Assembly (NCBI RefSeq): GCF_900188085.1
Contig: NZ_FZOU01000011.1
Coordinates: 59,249-123,248, forward strand
Length of the DNA: 64,000 nt
Source of the DNA: Granulicella rosea
GTDB lineage: Bacteria > Acidobacteriota > Terriglobia > Terriglobales > Acidobacteriaceae
Reading direction: 5' to 3'
The number at the start of each line of letters is the position of its first letter. Positions within the stretch are counted from its first letter, which is position 1. Shown in pieces: positions 39,011 to 53,158 of this stretch. The notes beneath the pieces were generated by a model. The model was not told the origin of the DNA. It ran no database searches and was given only the letters and a program-made list of their open reading frames with translations. A program made the translations under genes and the position numbers.

Positions 39011-39128
39011 ACTTTTCTCTCCGTGTGGCAGCAACTGCTGCGGGTAGACGACGGTTTACTGCGGGGCGCTGGAGTCGATGCTTGAAGTCTCAACGCCTTC
39101 TTCTATTTCGTGCCGGTGTGCCCGGTGG

Positions 39129-39174
39129 GCGGCTCCCGTGAACATTGAGCGTAAGCCTTGCTCAGAGGAGCCGC
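39129..39174 (-). other. Two-part hairpin in the rpoB-rpoC spacer
   Basis: GCGGCTCC pairs with GGAGCCGC, and inside it TGAGC pairs with GCTCA. There is no T-run, so on the transcript it is more likely a processing or pausing structure than a terminator. The 213-base spacer holds no gene. Confidence 0.65.
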
Positions 39175-39223
39175 GCTTCAGGCGTCGGCGGGTCGTGCAC
39201 CGGGGCTAGCCCGGTTGAATCGG

Positions 39224-43693
<4,470 letters not shown>

Positions 43694-44390
43694 GCTCTCT
43701 CCTGAGACTTACTTCAAGGCCTCTTCTTCACCGGCAACCCGCATCTCAGTGGGGAGCCTGGCTTGCCGCCGGCAAAGTCGAGGTGGAGGACCGCTTGCAC
43801 GATCCTCCGGGTTTATTTCCACCGCGCGGTGGCGTTTCTACTCCGGTACAGCCGCCGAAGCACTCTGGCGATCCGGGTGCGCATACTTTCGCCAACCTGA
43901 CTTGATTGGCCTTTCAAAATCGAAACCTGGGTAAAGATGAACTTGCGGATGCTGCCGATAAAACTTCTACATGGCGCTGCTTTTTACTTCCCGTGCCGGT
44001 GCGAAGCTGCTATAAAAACGGCGGACGATGATTTCCGGAAGGCACTCCCGGAATGCGCGAGATAGCAGAAACGGCAAAAACGCCCGCAGGGACAGAGCTT
44101 CCCGGGAGCGCAAAGACCGACTTGTGCACTGATTCAACGCTAATAAGAGTGATACCTGCCACCGTTTGAAGCTCGCCCTGCTTCAAAGTTTGCTGCCGCC
44201 CGACAGTTTCATATCGCCCGCCGCCGCTTGACGGACCATATGGCCGACCCCTTAGCCCGCTCGAAGCACTACGCGGGATGGATCGGATACTTCTCGAATG
44301 AATAGGAACCACATCCGCACGTCAAGGCGGAAGCGGATATCCCCAAAGAAGAGGATACCGCTTTCCGCCTGGACGTGCAAGTTGCAGGTG
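43694..44390. other. Long rplL-rpoB spacer
   Basis: Almost 700 bases without a supportable gene. A frame of about 100 codons on the minus strand lacks a ribosome binding site and family features. The only firm element is a large hairpin just downstream of rplL (listed separately). The length suggests an extra promoter or attenuator for rpoBC, which I cannot locate with confidence. Confidence 0.6.
44318..44377 (-). other. Large hairpin between rplL and rpoB
   Basis: About 23 pairs: CACGTC with GACGTG, then GGCGGAA-GCGG-TATCC type pairing with one bulge, around a ten-base loop. There is no T-run. By position it matches the rplL-rpoB spacer, where other bacteria have attenuation and RNase III processing; that role here is an inference. 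Confidence 0.7.
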
Positions 44391-44765
<375 letters not shown>

Positions 44766-44905
44766 GTGATTTCTCCGTATATATAGTGCTGAACTTTTGT
44801 GTTTCAGTTGCGATTCCGAAGCACTCTTACTCTTCGGCTGCCCCACCCACCGGGTTTCCGTTGCGCCCAGACTGGCGCACCCGGCAAGGCGAAGCGAAAC
44901 TTGGA

Positions 44906-45601
44906 TTAGCCTTCTACCGGCTCGCTGTTTGCAGCTTCGCCAGCCTGCGATGCAGTGCCGTTCTCGGGCTGCTCGGCTGCGGCAGACTCCTCGACGTGCG
45001 CTGCGGCAACTTCAGGCTCAGCCGCGACTTCAGCGACCGGAGCAGCCGCCGCGGGAGCAGCCGGAGCCGCGCCAGCCGCGAACTTTTCCTTCTCGACGCC
45101 CTGGTTGATGACGACCGCGAGGTCGCGGCCAGTGGCGTTGATGACCGTGGCGAGGCGCTGCGCCGGCGACTGGATGAGGAACAGCAGCTTCGAGAAGAGC
45201 TCTTCCTTACCCGGCATGGTCGCCAGATCGCCAATCTCCTTGGCCGTGATCACCTTGCCGTCGACGATGCCGAGCTTGAAGGTGAACTCCGAGTTGTCCT
45301 TCACCCAGGCCGAGAGCGCCTTGGCGAGGGCAACCGGATCGCCCGACGTGTACGCGACCGACGAGACGCCCTTGAGGCCCTGCAGCGCGGCCTCGAGCTT
45401 TGAGCCCTTGCTGGCCGTCGCGGCGAGCTTATTCTTGACCACGTGGTAGCTACCGCCAGCCGCGCGGACCGTCTTGCGAAGATCGAAGTCCTTCGAAGCC
45501 GTCAGACCCTTGAAGGTGCCGATGAGAGCGGAGGTGGAGCCCGCAAGCTCCTTGGTGAGCATCGTCACCTTTTCCGCTTTTTTTGCTTTGCTGATTGCCA
45601 T
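44906..45601 (-). CDS. rplJ: Ribosomal protein L10, with an extended acidic tail
   Basis: L10 anchors the L7/L12 stalk. The conserved part ('YHVVKNKLAATA', 'PGKEELFSKLLFLIQSPAQRLATVIN') covers about 170 residues; a further 55 or so form an Ala/Glu/Pro-rich tail not found in most L10 proteins. L10 with L12 usually represses its own mRNA by binding the leader; the spacer after rplA is short (86 bases) and I cannot define that site. AGG lies close before the ATG. Confidence 0.95.
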   Translation of the reverse strand: MAISKAKKAEKVTMLTKELAGSTSALIGTFKGLTASKDFDLRKTVRAAGGSYHVVKNKLAATASKGSKLEAALQGLKGVSSVAYTSGDPVALAKALSAWVKDNSEFTFKLGIVDGKVITAKEIGDLATMPGKEELFSKLLFLIQSPAQRLATVINATGRDLAVVINQGVEKEKFAAGAAPAAPAAAAPVAEVAAEPEVAAAHVEESAAAEQPENGTASQAGEAANSEPVEG

Positions 45602-45687
45602 AAGAAACCTAACCTTTAGCCGCTGGCTTTTAGCCGCAAGCTCTCAAAATTGTTTGCCCTGCCTGGGACGCAAAAGTCTGGCGAAAA

Positions 45688-46398
45688 CTACTGCTTGCCT
45701 GCAATGTCCGTGACGCTCGAATCGAGCTGGATGCCAGGGCCCATCGTGGAGCTGAGCGTGATGCCCTTGACATACTTGCCCTTGGCGGCCGAAGGCTTGG
45801 CCTTCAGAACGCTCGAAATGACCGTCATCGCATTGTCGACCAGCTTCTGCGAGTCAAAGGAGAGCTTGCCCACCGGAACGTGAACCAGAGCGGTCTTGTC
45901 CGTGCGGAACTCGACCTTACCGGCCTTGATCTCGCGGATCGCGCCAACCACATCCTGGGTGACGGTGCCGGTCTTCGGGTTCGGCATCAGGCCGCGCGGT
46001 CCGAGAACCTTACCGAGACGTCCGACCGACTTCATCATGTCGGGGGTCGCGATCAGCGCGTCGAAGGCCGTCCAGCCCTCTTTCTGAATCTTCTCAACCA
46101 GCTCTTCGCCGCCGAAGAACTCGGCACCTGCGGCCTCTGCATCCTTGATCTTGTCGCCCGAGGCGATGACCGCAACGATCTTCGACTTGCCGAGACCGTG
46201 GGGCAGAACCACCGTGCCGCGAACCATCTGATCGGCGTGGCGGGGATCGACGCCGAGGCGCAGCGTCAGGTCGACGGTCTCGTCGAACTTCGCGTACTTG
46301 GCCTTCTGGAGAAGCGGAACGGCATCGTTCAGCGTGTACGGACGCGGCTCAACCAACGCGCGCGCCTTCGTCAAATTCTTGGAGATCTTCTGTGCCAT
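45688..46398 (-). CDS. rplA: Ribosomal protein L1
   Basis: A 236-residue protein with all L1 hallmarks: 'FDETVDLTLRLGVDPRHADQ', 'VRGTVVLPHGLGK', 'DMMKSVGRLGKVLGPRGLMPNPKTGTV' region and the C-terminal 'SSTMGPGIQLD'. It binds 23S rRNA at the E-site stalk and is normally the translational repressor of rplK-rplA. Here rplK is not upstream; rplA is the first gene of its own transcript, behind a near-consensus promoter. GGGAAGAGAAG precedes the ATG. Confidence 0.96.
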   Translation of the reverse strand: MAQKISKNLTKARALVEPRPYTLNDAVPLLQKAKYAKFDETVDLTLRLGVDPRHADQMVRGTVVLPHGLGKSKIVAVIASGDKIKDAEAAGAEFFGGEELVEKIQKEGWTAFDALIATPDMMKSVGRLGKVLGPRGLMPNPKTGTVTQDVVGAIREIKAGKVEFRTDKTALVHVPVGKLSFDSQKLVDNAMTVISSVLKAKPSAAKGKYVKGITLSSTMGPGIQLDSSVTDIAGKQ

Positions 46399-46488
46399 GG
46401 TTTCTTCTCTTCCCTATCTTCCACCCTCAGGTGCAACTTCCGCCCTGGCGTGGTTCGACTGCCCAACGAGTGTTGAGGCAACCTTATG

Positions 46489-46517
46489 AGTATGCCGGAA
46501 AGTTCGACGTGCGTCAA
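46489..46517 (-). promoter_or_regulatory. Promoter of rplA-rplJ-rplL-rpoB-rpoC
   Basis: On the minus strand TTGACG and CATACT are 17 bases apart, a strong housekeeping pattern. The -35 element overlaps the stop codon of the preceding gene. The resulting leader of about 80 bases would be the place for an L1 autoregulatory site. Confidence 0.75.
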
Positions 46518-46936
46518 GAATTCTGGGCGGATTGATGACCGCCCGGCTCTGTGTACGCGAGAAATCCGAAGGCCGTCTCTTCGAAACTAACGAAATCGTA
46601 CTCTCGCAGTGCGGCCTGAAAAACTGGACTCAGGCCGGTTCCGATGACCTTCAGCGTGGAGATCGGCATACCCGAGGAGTACACACCATGATGAAGATCG
46701 ACCATGTCGAGAATTCCGATTCCATTGCGCTCCGCAGCGTCAGGCGAACTCACCTTGTATAAGGTGACCCCGCCAAATGCATCCGCTACCTGACCGGGTT
46801 GCCACGACGATTCCGCCAGCGCCCGATTGAAGGGCGTGTCGATGATCCATACCGGCATCTCTGCGGTGAGCTCTTTCAGACCGCTGTAGTGTGGATCGAC
46901 AACGATCGCCACTGTCATCCTGTCATCTTTCGTCAT
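46514..46936 (-). CDS. Protein of unknown function, coupled to a Uma2-like gene
   Basis: A 140-residue soluble protein with 'MTVAIVVDPHYSGLKELTAEMPVWIIDTP' type strands near the N-terminus and 'TLKVIGTGLSPVFQAALREY' later. It has an alpha/beta look but no motif I recognise. GGGGGG lies six bases before the ATG, which overlaps the stop of the Uma2-like gene as ATGA, so translation is coupled. It is the last gene before the rplA promoter and marks one edge of the 15-kb insertion. Confidence 0.72.
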   Translation of the reverse strand: MTKDDRMTVAIVVDPHYSGLKELTAEMPVWIIDTPFNRALAESSWQPGQVADAFGGVTLYKVSSPDAAERNGIGILDMVDLHHGVYSSGMPISTLKVIGTGLSPVFQAALREYDFVSFEETAFGFLAYTEPGGHQSAQNS

Positions 46937-47526
46937 CGCCAGCCCCCCGAAAGGACACGATGAGCGCCCCTGAATACCTCGCCACCCGGCCCCGACTTCC
47001 ACTCATCCTGGATCTCCGGCTGCATGGCGGAGCGAAAAGTCGTCACCTGCTGCAGCCCGGGGTCAAACAGCAAGGCGAACTGAGCGCCGTTCGCGATCCA
47101 CCGTTCCATTCTCGCTCGCGCCTCTGCCAACTCTGCGGCAAATCCAAGCACATGCACAACAAACTCCGGACACAACGGCGCGAACCCATGCCTCTGCTCT
47201 TCGGTCAACGCCTGCCAACGCTCATTCGACACCCAGGCCAGTTGCGCCCCACGCATTGAGCCATCCGGCAACAGAAACCCAGCATTCGACAAAACCTGGC
47301 CCCGGCCATCCTTCTCCGCCCAGTCCCAAAGCTGACACAGAATAGCCACGAGAACCCGCGATGCCCGAGCACCGGCAAGCAGGCCGACACTCAGCTCGCC
47401 ATTCGGCTCCCGTTCGATCCAGACCGAATCGTTCCCCTCGCAAAACCGGAACAGGGCCTCTTCGCTCAACGGCGTTTCAAACCGCAGGCGCAGCGGTAGA
47501 TCGGTCTCGACGAGGCGAAGGTCCAT
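46933..47526 (-). CDS. Uma2-like (DUF820) protein, probably nuclease-inactive
   Basis: A 197-residue protein with the Uma2 pattern: 'PDGSMRGAQLAWVSNERW' (88 onward) and 'CPEFVVHVLGFAAELAEA' (119 onward) before 'NGAQFALLFDP'. Uma2 proteins have a PD-(D/E)xK nuclease fold. The usual glutamate in 'VVEV' is His125 here, and the usual lysine and tyrosine after it are missing ('MERWI'), so catalysis is doubtful. TACACT lies exactly six bases before the ATG, suggesting a leaderless mRNA. It overlaps the downstream unknown gene by four bases. Confidence 0.75.
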   Translation of the reverse strand: MDLRLVETDLPLRLRFETPLSEEALFRFCEGNDSVWIEREPNGELSVGLLAGARASRVLVAILCQLWDWAEKDGRGQVLSNAGFLLPDGSMRGAQLAWVSNERWQALTEEQRHGFAPLCPEFVVHVLGFAAELAEARARMERWIANGAQFALLFDPGLQQVTTFRSAMQPEIQDEWKSGPGGEVFRGAHRVLSGGWR

Positions 47527-47649
47527 TCCCTGAGTGTACTCAGACAAGAAGCTCACTCGCAGCACTTCGACATCTACACTGCCCTTCACCGGCCAAATCG
47601 GAAAATTCAGAAAAGATGGTAAGCTGGCCGACGGAAAACATGAGGCCAC

Positions 47650-49851
47650 ATGAAGACACCGCTGTCTAAAATCGCCCCAGACGTCGTCCGCTCAAAACTC
47701 CCCTGCTTCCTCCTGATAGCGGCCTGCGGAATCTGCCGGGCCCAGCAGGCACAGTCGCCCCTGCCCGTGGGCCTCGACGCCTATCGCCAGTGGGATCGCT
47801 GGCCCGAGCAGCGCATCGGCATGCGCGCCTACATGCGCAGCACCTACGACCGCGCCGGCGGCAATGAAGGCGTCGACGCCTCGCACTTCCTCCGCCAGGT
47901 CTCCGACACGGTCAACGTCACGCTCGACCTCCAGAGCCCCGGCCTGCTCGTCTTCAGCCGCTACAACCATTGGCATGGAAGCCCGTGGCACTTCGTCGTC
48001 GACGGCAAGGACCACATCGTCGCCGAGACTAACACCGCCGACCCGAACAAGCGTGTCGCCAGCTCCAGCTTCCTCCCGTCCGCGCCGTTTCCCTCGCCAC
48101 TGAACGAGACCTGGACGACGACCAGGGGCGCCGACCTCATGTGGTCGCCCATCGCCTTCGAGCGCAGCTTCCAGATGGCCTACGGCCGGACGAAGTATGG
48201 CACCGGCTACTACATCTACGACCTCTTCGCCCCTGGTGCCGCGCTCTCGCACCCGCTGCAGAGCTGGAACGAACACACCGTCCCCACCTCGGACGTGCTC
48301 GACCTGCTCCGCTCCGCCGGCGCCGACATCGCGCCGAAGCCGGACGCCAGACGCGGAGTGGTCGAGCAGACTGGCATACTCACCCTGTTCGGAACGAACG
48401 CCACCCCGGTCGCAAGCCTGAAAGGCCCATCCACCCTCCGCGTGCTCACCTTCTCGATCCCGGAAGACCAGGCAGCAGCCTTCGAAAAGGTCCGCCTCCG
48501 GGCGACCTGGGACGGTCGCTCCCAGCCCTCGATCGATGTCCCGGTCGCGCTCTTCTACGGCGCCGGCACGCTCTACAATCGCGAGAAAAAGGAGTACCTG
48601 GTGAAGGCTTTGCCCGTCAGCATCCGCTTTCACAAAGGCAGAGTCGAGCTGGCCTGCTACTTCCCCATGCCGTTCTTTCGGAGCGCCCGCATCGAGCTCG
48701 TCGGCGCAGGCGAGCCGATACGGGACGTCCGCTGGACTACCCGCACGATGCCGCTCGGAACCTCGCCCACCCGCAGCAGCTACTTCCACGCGACCTACCG
48801 GGACATCCCCACGCCGACGCCCGGCGAAGACATGGTGCTCCTCGATACCCGCCAGGCCGAAGACGCCTCGGAGTGGTCCGGCAGCTTCATCGGCACCTCG
48901 TTCATCTTCTCCCACGCCGCCAATCTCACGACCCTCGAAGGCGATCCGCGCTTCTTCTTCGACGACAGCCAGACCCCGCAGGCGCAGGGCACCGGTACCG
49001 AGGAGTGGGGCGGCGGAGGCGACTACTGGGGCGGCGAAAATATGACCCTCGCCCTTGCCGGACACCCCGTCGGAGCCAAACAGCCGTCATCCGCCGTCAG
49101 CGACGCCGACCGGATCGAATCCGCCTACCGCTTCCTCCTCGCGGACCTCTTCCCCTTCGGCAAAAACGCCGTCATCCGCCTCGAACACGGCGGCGAGAAC
49201 CAGGCCGTGGAGCACTACGAGACCATCGCCTACTGGTACGGCCTTCCCTCGCCCTCCATCGCCCAGACCGACAAGATCCAGATCGGCGATGAGGCCAGCG
49301 AAAAGGCCCACGCCTACAACTCGCCCGCCGCCTCCGCCCCATACGAGATCAGATCGCGCTTCGAGCTTGGACCAGATACCCTGCGCGGCGGAAAGGTCGT
49401 CTACCCCGCATCCACAGATACGGGCCGCACAACCACCGGCGTCTCGGAGTTCGACCTGCAACTCCGCAAGGACAACCAGGGCGTACTCCTGCGCCGGAAG
49501 CTCGACTACTCCTACCCCGACCAGCGGGCGGAGGTCTCCATCGAAACCGCACCCGGCCGGTGGAGCCCCGCCGGCGTGTGGTACCTGGCCGGCTCGAACA
49601 CCGTCGTCTACTCCAACCCGAAGGAGGAGCTGGGCGCAACGGAGCACACCATCCGCACCTCCAACCGCCGCTTCCGCGAAGACGAGATTTTGCTGCCGGT
49701 CGAACTCACCCGCGGTCGCGACAGGATTCGCGTCCGGGTCAAATTTATGCCGTTGAACGACCCGCTCTTCCCGGGACACCCCCTCGCCCCGCAGGCCTGG
49801 AGCGAGATCAACTACACCGCCTGGTGCTTCATCACGCCGAAGACGCCATAG
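47650..49851 (+). CDS. Secreted DUF2961 / GH172-type glycoside hydrolase
   Basis: A 733-residue exported protein (signal sequence around 'CFLLIAACGICRAQ'). The DUF2961 core is seen in the N-terminal 'YDRAGGNEGVDASHFLR' and in 'FFFDDSQTPQAQGTGTEEWG' followed by 'GGGDYWGG', a variant of the GTGTEDYF motif. GH172 enzymes act on fructofuranose or arabinofuranose linkages; the substrate here is unknown. The C-terminal third is beta-rich and may bind carbohydrate. GAGG precedes the ATG by four bases. It is divergent from the Uma2-like gene. Confidence 0.85.
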   Translation: MKTPLSKIAPDVVRSKLPCFLLIAACGICRAQQAQSPLPVGLDAYRQWDRWPEQRIGMRAYMRSTYDRAGGNEGVDASHFLRQVSDTVNVTLDLQSPGLLVFSRYNHWHGSPWHFVVDGKDHIVAETNTADPNKRVASSSFLPSAPFPSPLNETWTTTRGADLMWSPIAFERSFQMAYGRTKYGTGYYIYDLFAPGAALSHPLQSWNEHTVPTSDVLDLLRSAGADIAPKPDARRGVVEQTGILTLFGTNATPVASLKGPSTLRVLTFSIPEDQAAAFEKVRLRATWDGRSQPSIDVPVALFYGAGTLYNREKKEYLVKALPVSIRFHKGRVELACYFPMPFFRSARIELVGAGEPIRDVRWTTRTMPLGTSPTRSSYFHATYRDIPTPTPGEDMVLLDTRQAEDASEWSGSFIGTSFIFSHAANLTTLEGDPRFFFDDSQTPQAQGTGTEEWGGGGDYWGGENMTLALAGHPVGAKQPSSAVSDADRIESAYRFLLADLFPFGKNAVIRLEHGGENQAVEHYETIAYWYGLPSPSIAQTDKIQIGDEASEKAHAYNSPAASAPYEIRSRFELGPDTLRGGKVVYPASTDTGRTTTGVSEFDLQLRKDNQGVLLRRKLDYSYPDQRAEVSIETAPGRWSPAGVWYLAGSNTVVYSNPKEELGATEHTIRTSNRRFREDEILLPVELTRGRDRIRVRVKFMPLNDPLFPGHPLAPQAWSEINYTAWCFITPKTP

Positions 49852-49858
49852 AGCGTCC

Positions 49859-51241
49859 TCAGCCGGCGACCGCATCCGCAGCCGCCCGCGCATCGCGGAT
49901 CAAATCCGGGAGTCCCACCCCGCGATACCCATTGCCCAGCAGCCAAAGCCCCGGCTGAGCGGCCACCCGCGTAGCCAGCCCCGCCATCCGCTCCAGATGC
50001 CCCACAGCATACTGCGGCAGACTCTTCGGCCAGCGGCGGACGACCGAAAACGCCGGCGCGGGCAGCCTGCCGACGATCTTTTCCAGCTCATCCAAAGCAA
50101 GCGCGGCGATCTCGTCATCCGGCAACAGGGCCAGCCGGTCGGCGGCGGCGCTGCCGAAGAATGCGCGCAGCAGCCGTCTTCCTTCCGGCGCGCGGTGCGG
50201 AAACTTCTGGTCGACGAAGGTGCCTGCCAGCAACTGGCTTCCCTGCCCCTCGGGCGCGAGGAAGCCGAAGCCCGGCGGCAGGTCGAAGTGTTCGTCGAAC
50301 GCAATCGCCGCAACCACGGCGGAGCTCGCCTCCATGATCGTCAGCTCGGCCATGCGCGGGTCGAGCGGACGCAGCAACTCGCTCGCGACATGCGCGGGCG
50401 TGGCGAGAAAAAGCGCGTCATATGCCTCTTCCCCGCTGGCCGTCGCGACAATCCACCCGCCGTCCCGGCGAAAGATCGCCGTCACCGGGGTCGTCAGCCG
50501 GACGTCTTCTCCGGGTATCGAAGCGGCCATCCGGTCGATCAGCATCCCCGTGCCGCCGCGCAGGCTGGTGAAGATCGACGCCGGTTTCCGCCCCGCTGGC
50601 GCTGCGGCGAGCCTCGCCTGCAGACCCGCGATCAGGCTGCCGTGCTGGCGCTCCAACGCGACGAAGTTCGCCATCACGGCCTGCACGCTCAGCGTATGCA
50701 CGTCGCCGCCGAAGACCCCGCCCAGCAGCGGCGCGCCGATCTTCGCCAGCACCTCCGCGCCAAAGTGCCGCAGCACGAAGCTGGCGACCGACTCGTCCGC
50801 GTCCGGCGCGTCGGCCTTCAGGGTGCCGGCGCTGGCAAGCTCCCGCGCGTAGGCGGACTTCGCATCGGCGGAAAACAGCTCCGACGCATCCAGCGAGGCA
50901 AGGTCGGTGGGAACCATCATGCGCATGCCGTCGGGCATCGCGACCAGTCCGCCAGCGGTGGCGATGTAGGTCTTGCGCGTCGCGTCGTTCGACGCGATCA
51001 GCTCGTCGCCAAGCCCAAGCTCCTCCGCCAGCGCGCGCGCCCACGGCTTCTCGGTCACCCAGCCATCCGGCCCGCACTCGACGGTGAAGCCGTCGCGCCG
51101 CACGGTTTCGACCGTGCCGCCGAGCCGCGCGCGTGACTCGAAGAGCGTGAACGCCGCGCCGTGCCGCGCGAGCTGCCAGGCGGCGGTCACGCCCGCGACG
51201 CCGCCGCCGACGATGGCCGTGCGCCGTGAAGTGTTCACCAT
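49859..51241 (-). CDS. hemY: Protoporphyrinogen/coproporphyrinogen oxidase, HemY type
   Basis: A 460-residue FAD oxidase acting in the last steps of heme synthesis. The dinucleotide site is 'AIVGGGVAGVTAAWQLARHG' at the N-terminus; 'SLRGGTGMLIDRMA' and the C-terminal FAD end 'LGNGYRGVGLPDLIRDARAAAD' are typical. Whether it uses protoporphyrinogen or coproporphyrinogen cannot be read from sequence alone. Its ATG overlaps the end of the upstream beta-barrel gene by seven bases. It closes the hemE-hemH-hemY transcript. Confidence 0.9.
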   Translation of the reverse strand: MVNTSRRTAIVGGGVAGVTAAWQLARHGAAFTLFESRARLGGTVETVRRDGFTVECGPDGWVTEKPWARALAEELGLGDELIASNDATRKTYIATAGGLVAMPDGMRMMVPTDLASLDASELFSADAKSAYARELASAGTLKADAPDADESVASFVLRHFGAEVLAKIGAPLLGGVFGGDVHTLSVQAVMANFVALERQHGSLIAGLQARLAAAPAGRKPASIFTSLRGGTGMLIDRMAASIPGEDVRLTTPVTAIFRRDGGWIVATASGEEAYDALFLATPAHVASELLRPLDPRMAELTIMEASSAVVAAIAFDEHFDLPPGFGFLAPEGQGSQLLAGTFVDQKFPHRAPEGRRLLRAFFGSAAADRLALLPDDEIAALALDELEKIVGRLPAPAFSVVRRWPKSLPQYAVGHLERMAGLATRVAAQPGLWLLGNGYRGVGLPDLIRDARAAADAVAG

Positions 51242-51954
51242 TTCAAACCGATCAGGATGGGAAAGTAACCCGTCCGCTTGTTGGCGATATCGGCATGGAT
51301 GCCGGGATGACCACCGGTGTTCGCGATCCAGACGTAGCGCGCCTCCGCGAATACCCGCACCTTGCTCTCGAATGCGATCTTCTTCGCCGCGCCCAGACCC
51401 AGGCTGACGCCGCCGGCGTTGTTCGAGTCGCCGCCGGCGTAGGTTGGGAAGTTCAGGCATCCGCCATCCGGATTGCAACCCTTGGTCGTCGTATCGAACT
51501 TCACCAGCTTCCGGTAGAACCCGCCGCCGCCGGTCAGGTAGACGCTCGCGCCGTCACTGCGAAGAAGCTGCACCACCGGCGCCGCGGTCAGCGACCACAG
51601 ATGCACTCTCCCTGTGTAGTTATCGCCTGCGCTGGGAAGATGCTGCAGCAGCGAATTGGGCACACCGAAGTTGTTGAAGTCGTACTGCAGCATGATCCCA
51701 AGGCGACGATTCAGGTTGTAGCCGCCGCCCAGACGGAACCCGCCCGCCGTGTTCTGGTACTTCTTCGTCGCGCCCGCAGGCAGGGCGACGCCGCCGCCAA
51801 GCTCCAGCGAGTAGCGGTACGAGCCATCCTTGTTCCTCCACGGATCGCCCCGATAGGAGGTGGCATCCAGCCGAGGCGCCGCGTAGCCGGTGGATTCCGC
51901 ACGCGCCAGCGATGCAGTCAGTAACAAGATACCCAGAGAAACATGTTTCATCAT
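51235..51954 (-). CDS. Outer-membrane beta-barrel-like protein
   Basis: A protein of about 239 residues with a signal peptide ('LLTASLARAE') and alternating hydrophobic strands rich in Gly and aromatic residues ('GGFRLGGGYNLNRRLGIMLQYDF', 'VYLTGGGGFYRKL', 'VRVFAEARYVWI'), ending in Trp. This is the pattern of an eight-strand OmpA/OmpW-like barrel. It lies inside the heme gene cluster between hemH and hemY, but no heme motif is visible. Two adjacent ATGs could start it; neither has a strong ribosome binding site. Confidence 0.78.
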   Translation of the reverse strand: MMKHVSLGILLLTASLARAESTGYAAPRLDATSYRGDPWRNKDGSYRYSLELGGGVALPAGATKKYQNTAGGFRLGGGYNLNRRLGIMLQYDFNNFGVPNSLLQHLPSAGDNYTGRVHLWSLTAAPVVQLLRSDGASVYLTGGGGFYRKLVKFDTTTKGCNPDGGCLNFPTYAGGDSNNAGGVSLGLGAAKKIAFESKVRVFAEARYVWIANTGGHPGIHADIANKRTGYFPILIGLKW

Positions 51955-52030
51955 GGCCCGGTTGATCCAGTGCGGGGGGAGGTGAGATTGCAGCATAACG
52001 CTAGTCTAGCAAGCCGTTTCAAACGCATCT

Positions 52031-53092
52031 TTACTGCCCGCCGCGCTCATCCACATCCGCCTGCCACGTCCCATTGGCCACCTCGGCGACAGCCTGTATA
52101 AGCGTCGGCGAGTCGTTCAGGCTGTCCGCGCGCCACAGATGTAACCCCAGCTCGCGGGCCGTCTCCTTGAAGGCGATGTCGATATCGTAGAGGATTTCGA
52201 CGTGGTCGCAGAGGAAGCCGACCGGCTGCAGCACGACGCCCTTATGGCCCTCGGCGGCGAGCGCCTTCAGCGTGTCCTCGACCGTCGGGCCGATCCACGG
52301 CGCGCCGGCCACACCCTGACTCTGGAAGGCGAAGTACCAGTCGCGATCGGTCATGCCGACCGGCGCAAGCGCCCTGGCAATGTGCATCGCCGTACGCTTG
52401 CACTCGACCGCGTACGGGTCCGGCGTAGTGCTGGCGCCGTAGTTCTGAATGCCCTCGGCCGGCACCGGCGCGCCGGGACGCGCGGACGGACTGGCCGGGC
52501 TGCTGACCGTGCCGGACATGATCGTCCGGCAGGGCACGGCATGCGCGGTGAAGAGCACCGGCACGCGCGTCTTCAGGATGGCGCAGGCCTCGGCCCACAC
52601 CGGCCACATCTTCAGCGCAAAGGCCTCCGCCAGCAGAGGATGGTCGGCCCAGCCGGCAACAAACTCCATCTCCAGCCCCAGCTCCGCCGCCGCCTTCGCC
52701 GTCACCGACCGGTAAAGCCCCACCGAGGTCCGCGAGTTCTGCGGCGCGAGACACACCGCCTTGAACCGACGAACCCCGTCCGCATGCATCTTCGCGACCA
52801 CGTCCGCGATGTACGGATGCCAGTTGCGCATGCCGACGTAGACCGGAATATCAAGCAACTCGCCGAGCATCCTGCCCTGCAGCAGCGTCCAGCGCGTCAG
52901 CGGCGGCCCCTCGGGCAGCGGCTCCTCCCGCAGACCGATCTCGGCGTAGCGGTGCTGCAGCTCTTCGACCACCGCGGCAGGCATGGGCCGGCCGTTGGTC
53001 ACCTTGGCAAGATACTCGGCCATCTGGGAGAGCACGTCCGGCGTGCCGTGGGCGAGCAGGAGGATTGCGTCTGGCTTACTTACAGAAATCAT
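52031..53092 (-). CDS. hemH: Ferrochelatase
   Basis: Inserts ferrous iron into a porphyrin. The 353-residue protein has 'ILLLAHGTPD' at the N-terminus, the catalytic His in 'LFTAHAVPC', and the C-terminal 'GFLCDHVEILYDIDIAFKE' with the metal-path Glu. The protoporphyrin and coproporphyrin forms are hard to tell apart by eye. GAGAGACG precedes the ATG. It is the third gene of the probable heme transcript, 66 bases after the upstream stop. Confidence 0.92.
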   Translation of the reverse strand: MISVSKPDAILLLAHGTPDVLSQMAEYLAKVTNGRPMPAAVVEELQHRYAEIGLREEPLPEGPPLTRWTLLQGRMLGELLDIPVYVGMRNWHPYIADVVAKMHADGVRRFKAVCLAPQNSRTSVGLYRSVTAKAAAELGLEMEFVAGWADHPLLAEAFALKMWPVWAEACAILKTRVPVLFTAHAVPCRTIMSGTVSSPASPSARPGAPVPAEGIQNYGASTTPDPYAVECKRTAMHIARALAPVGMTDRDWYFAFQSQGVAGAPWIGPTVEDTLKALAAEGHKGVVLQPVGFLCDHVEILYDIDIAFKETARELGLHLWRADSLNDSPTLIQAVAEVANGTWQADVDERGGQ

Positions 53093-53158
53093 CGTCTCTC
53101 AATGGTATAGCCGCGCAGCAGGTTGTTTCGAAGAGGATGCGGGGCTCGGTTGACGGGA

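Noticed and set aside
44010..44312. Frame of about 100 codons in the rplL-rpoB spacer
   Set aside because: No ribosome binding site, no recognisable fold and composition unlike neighbouring genes.
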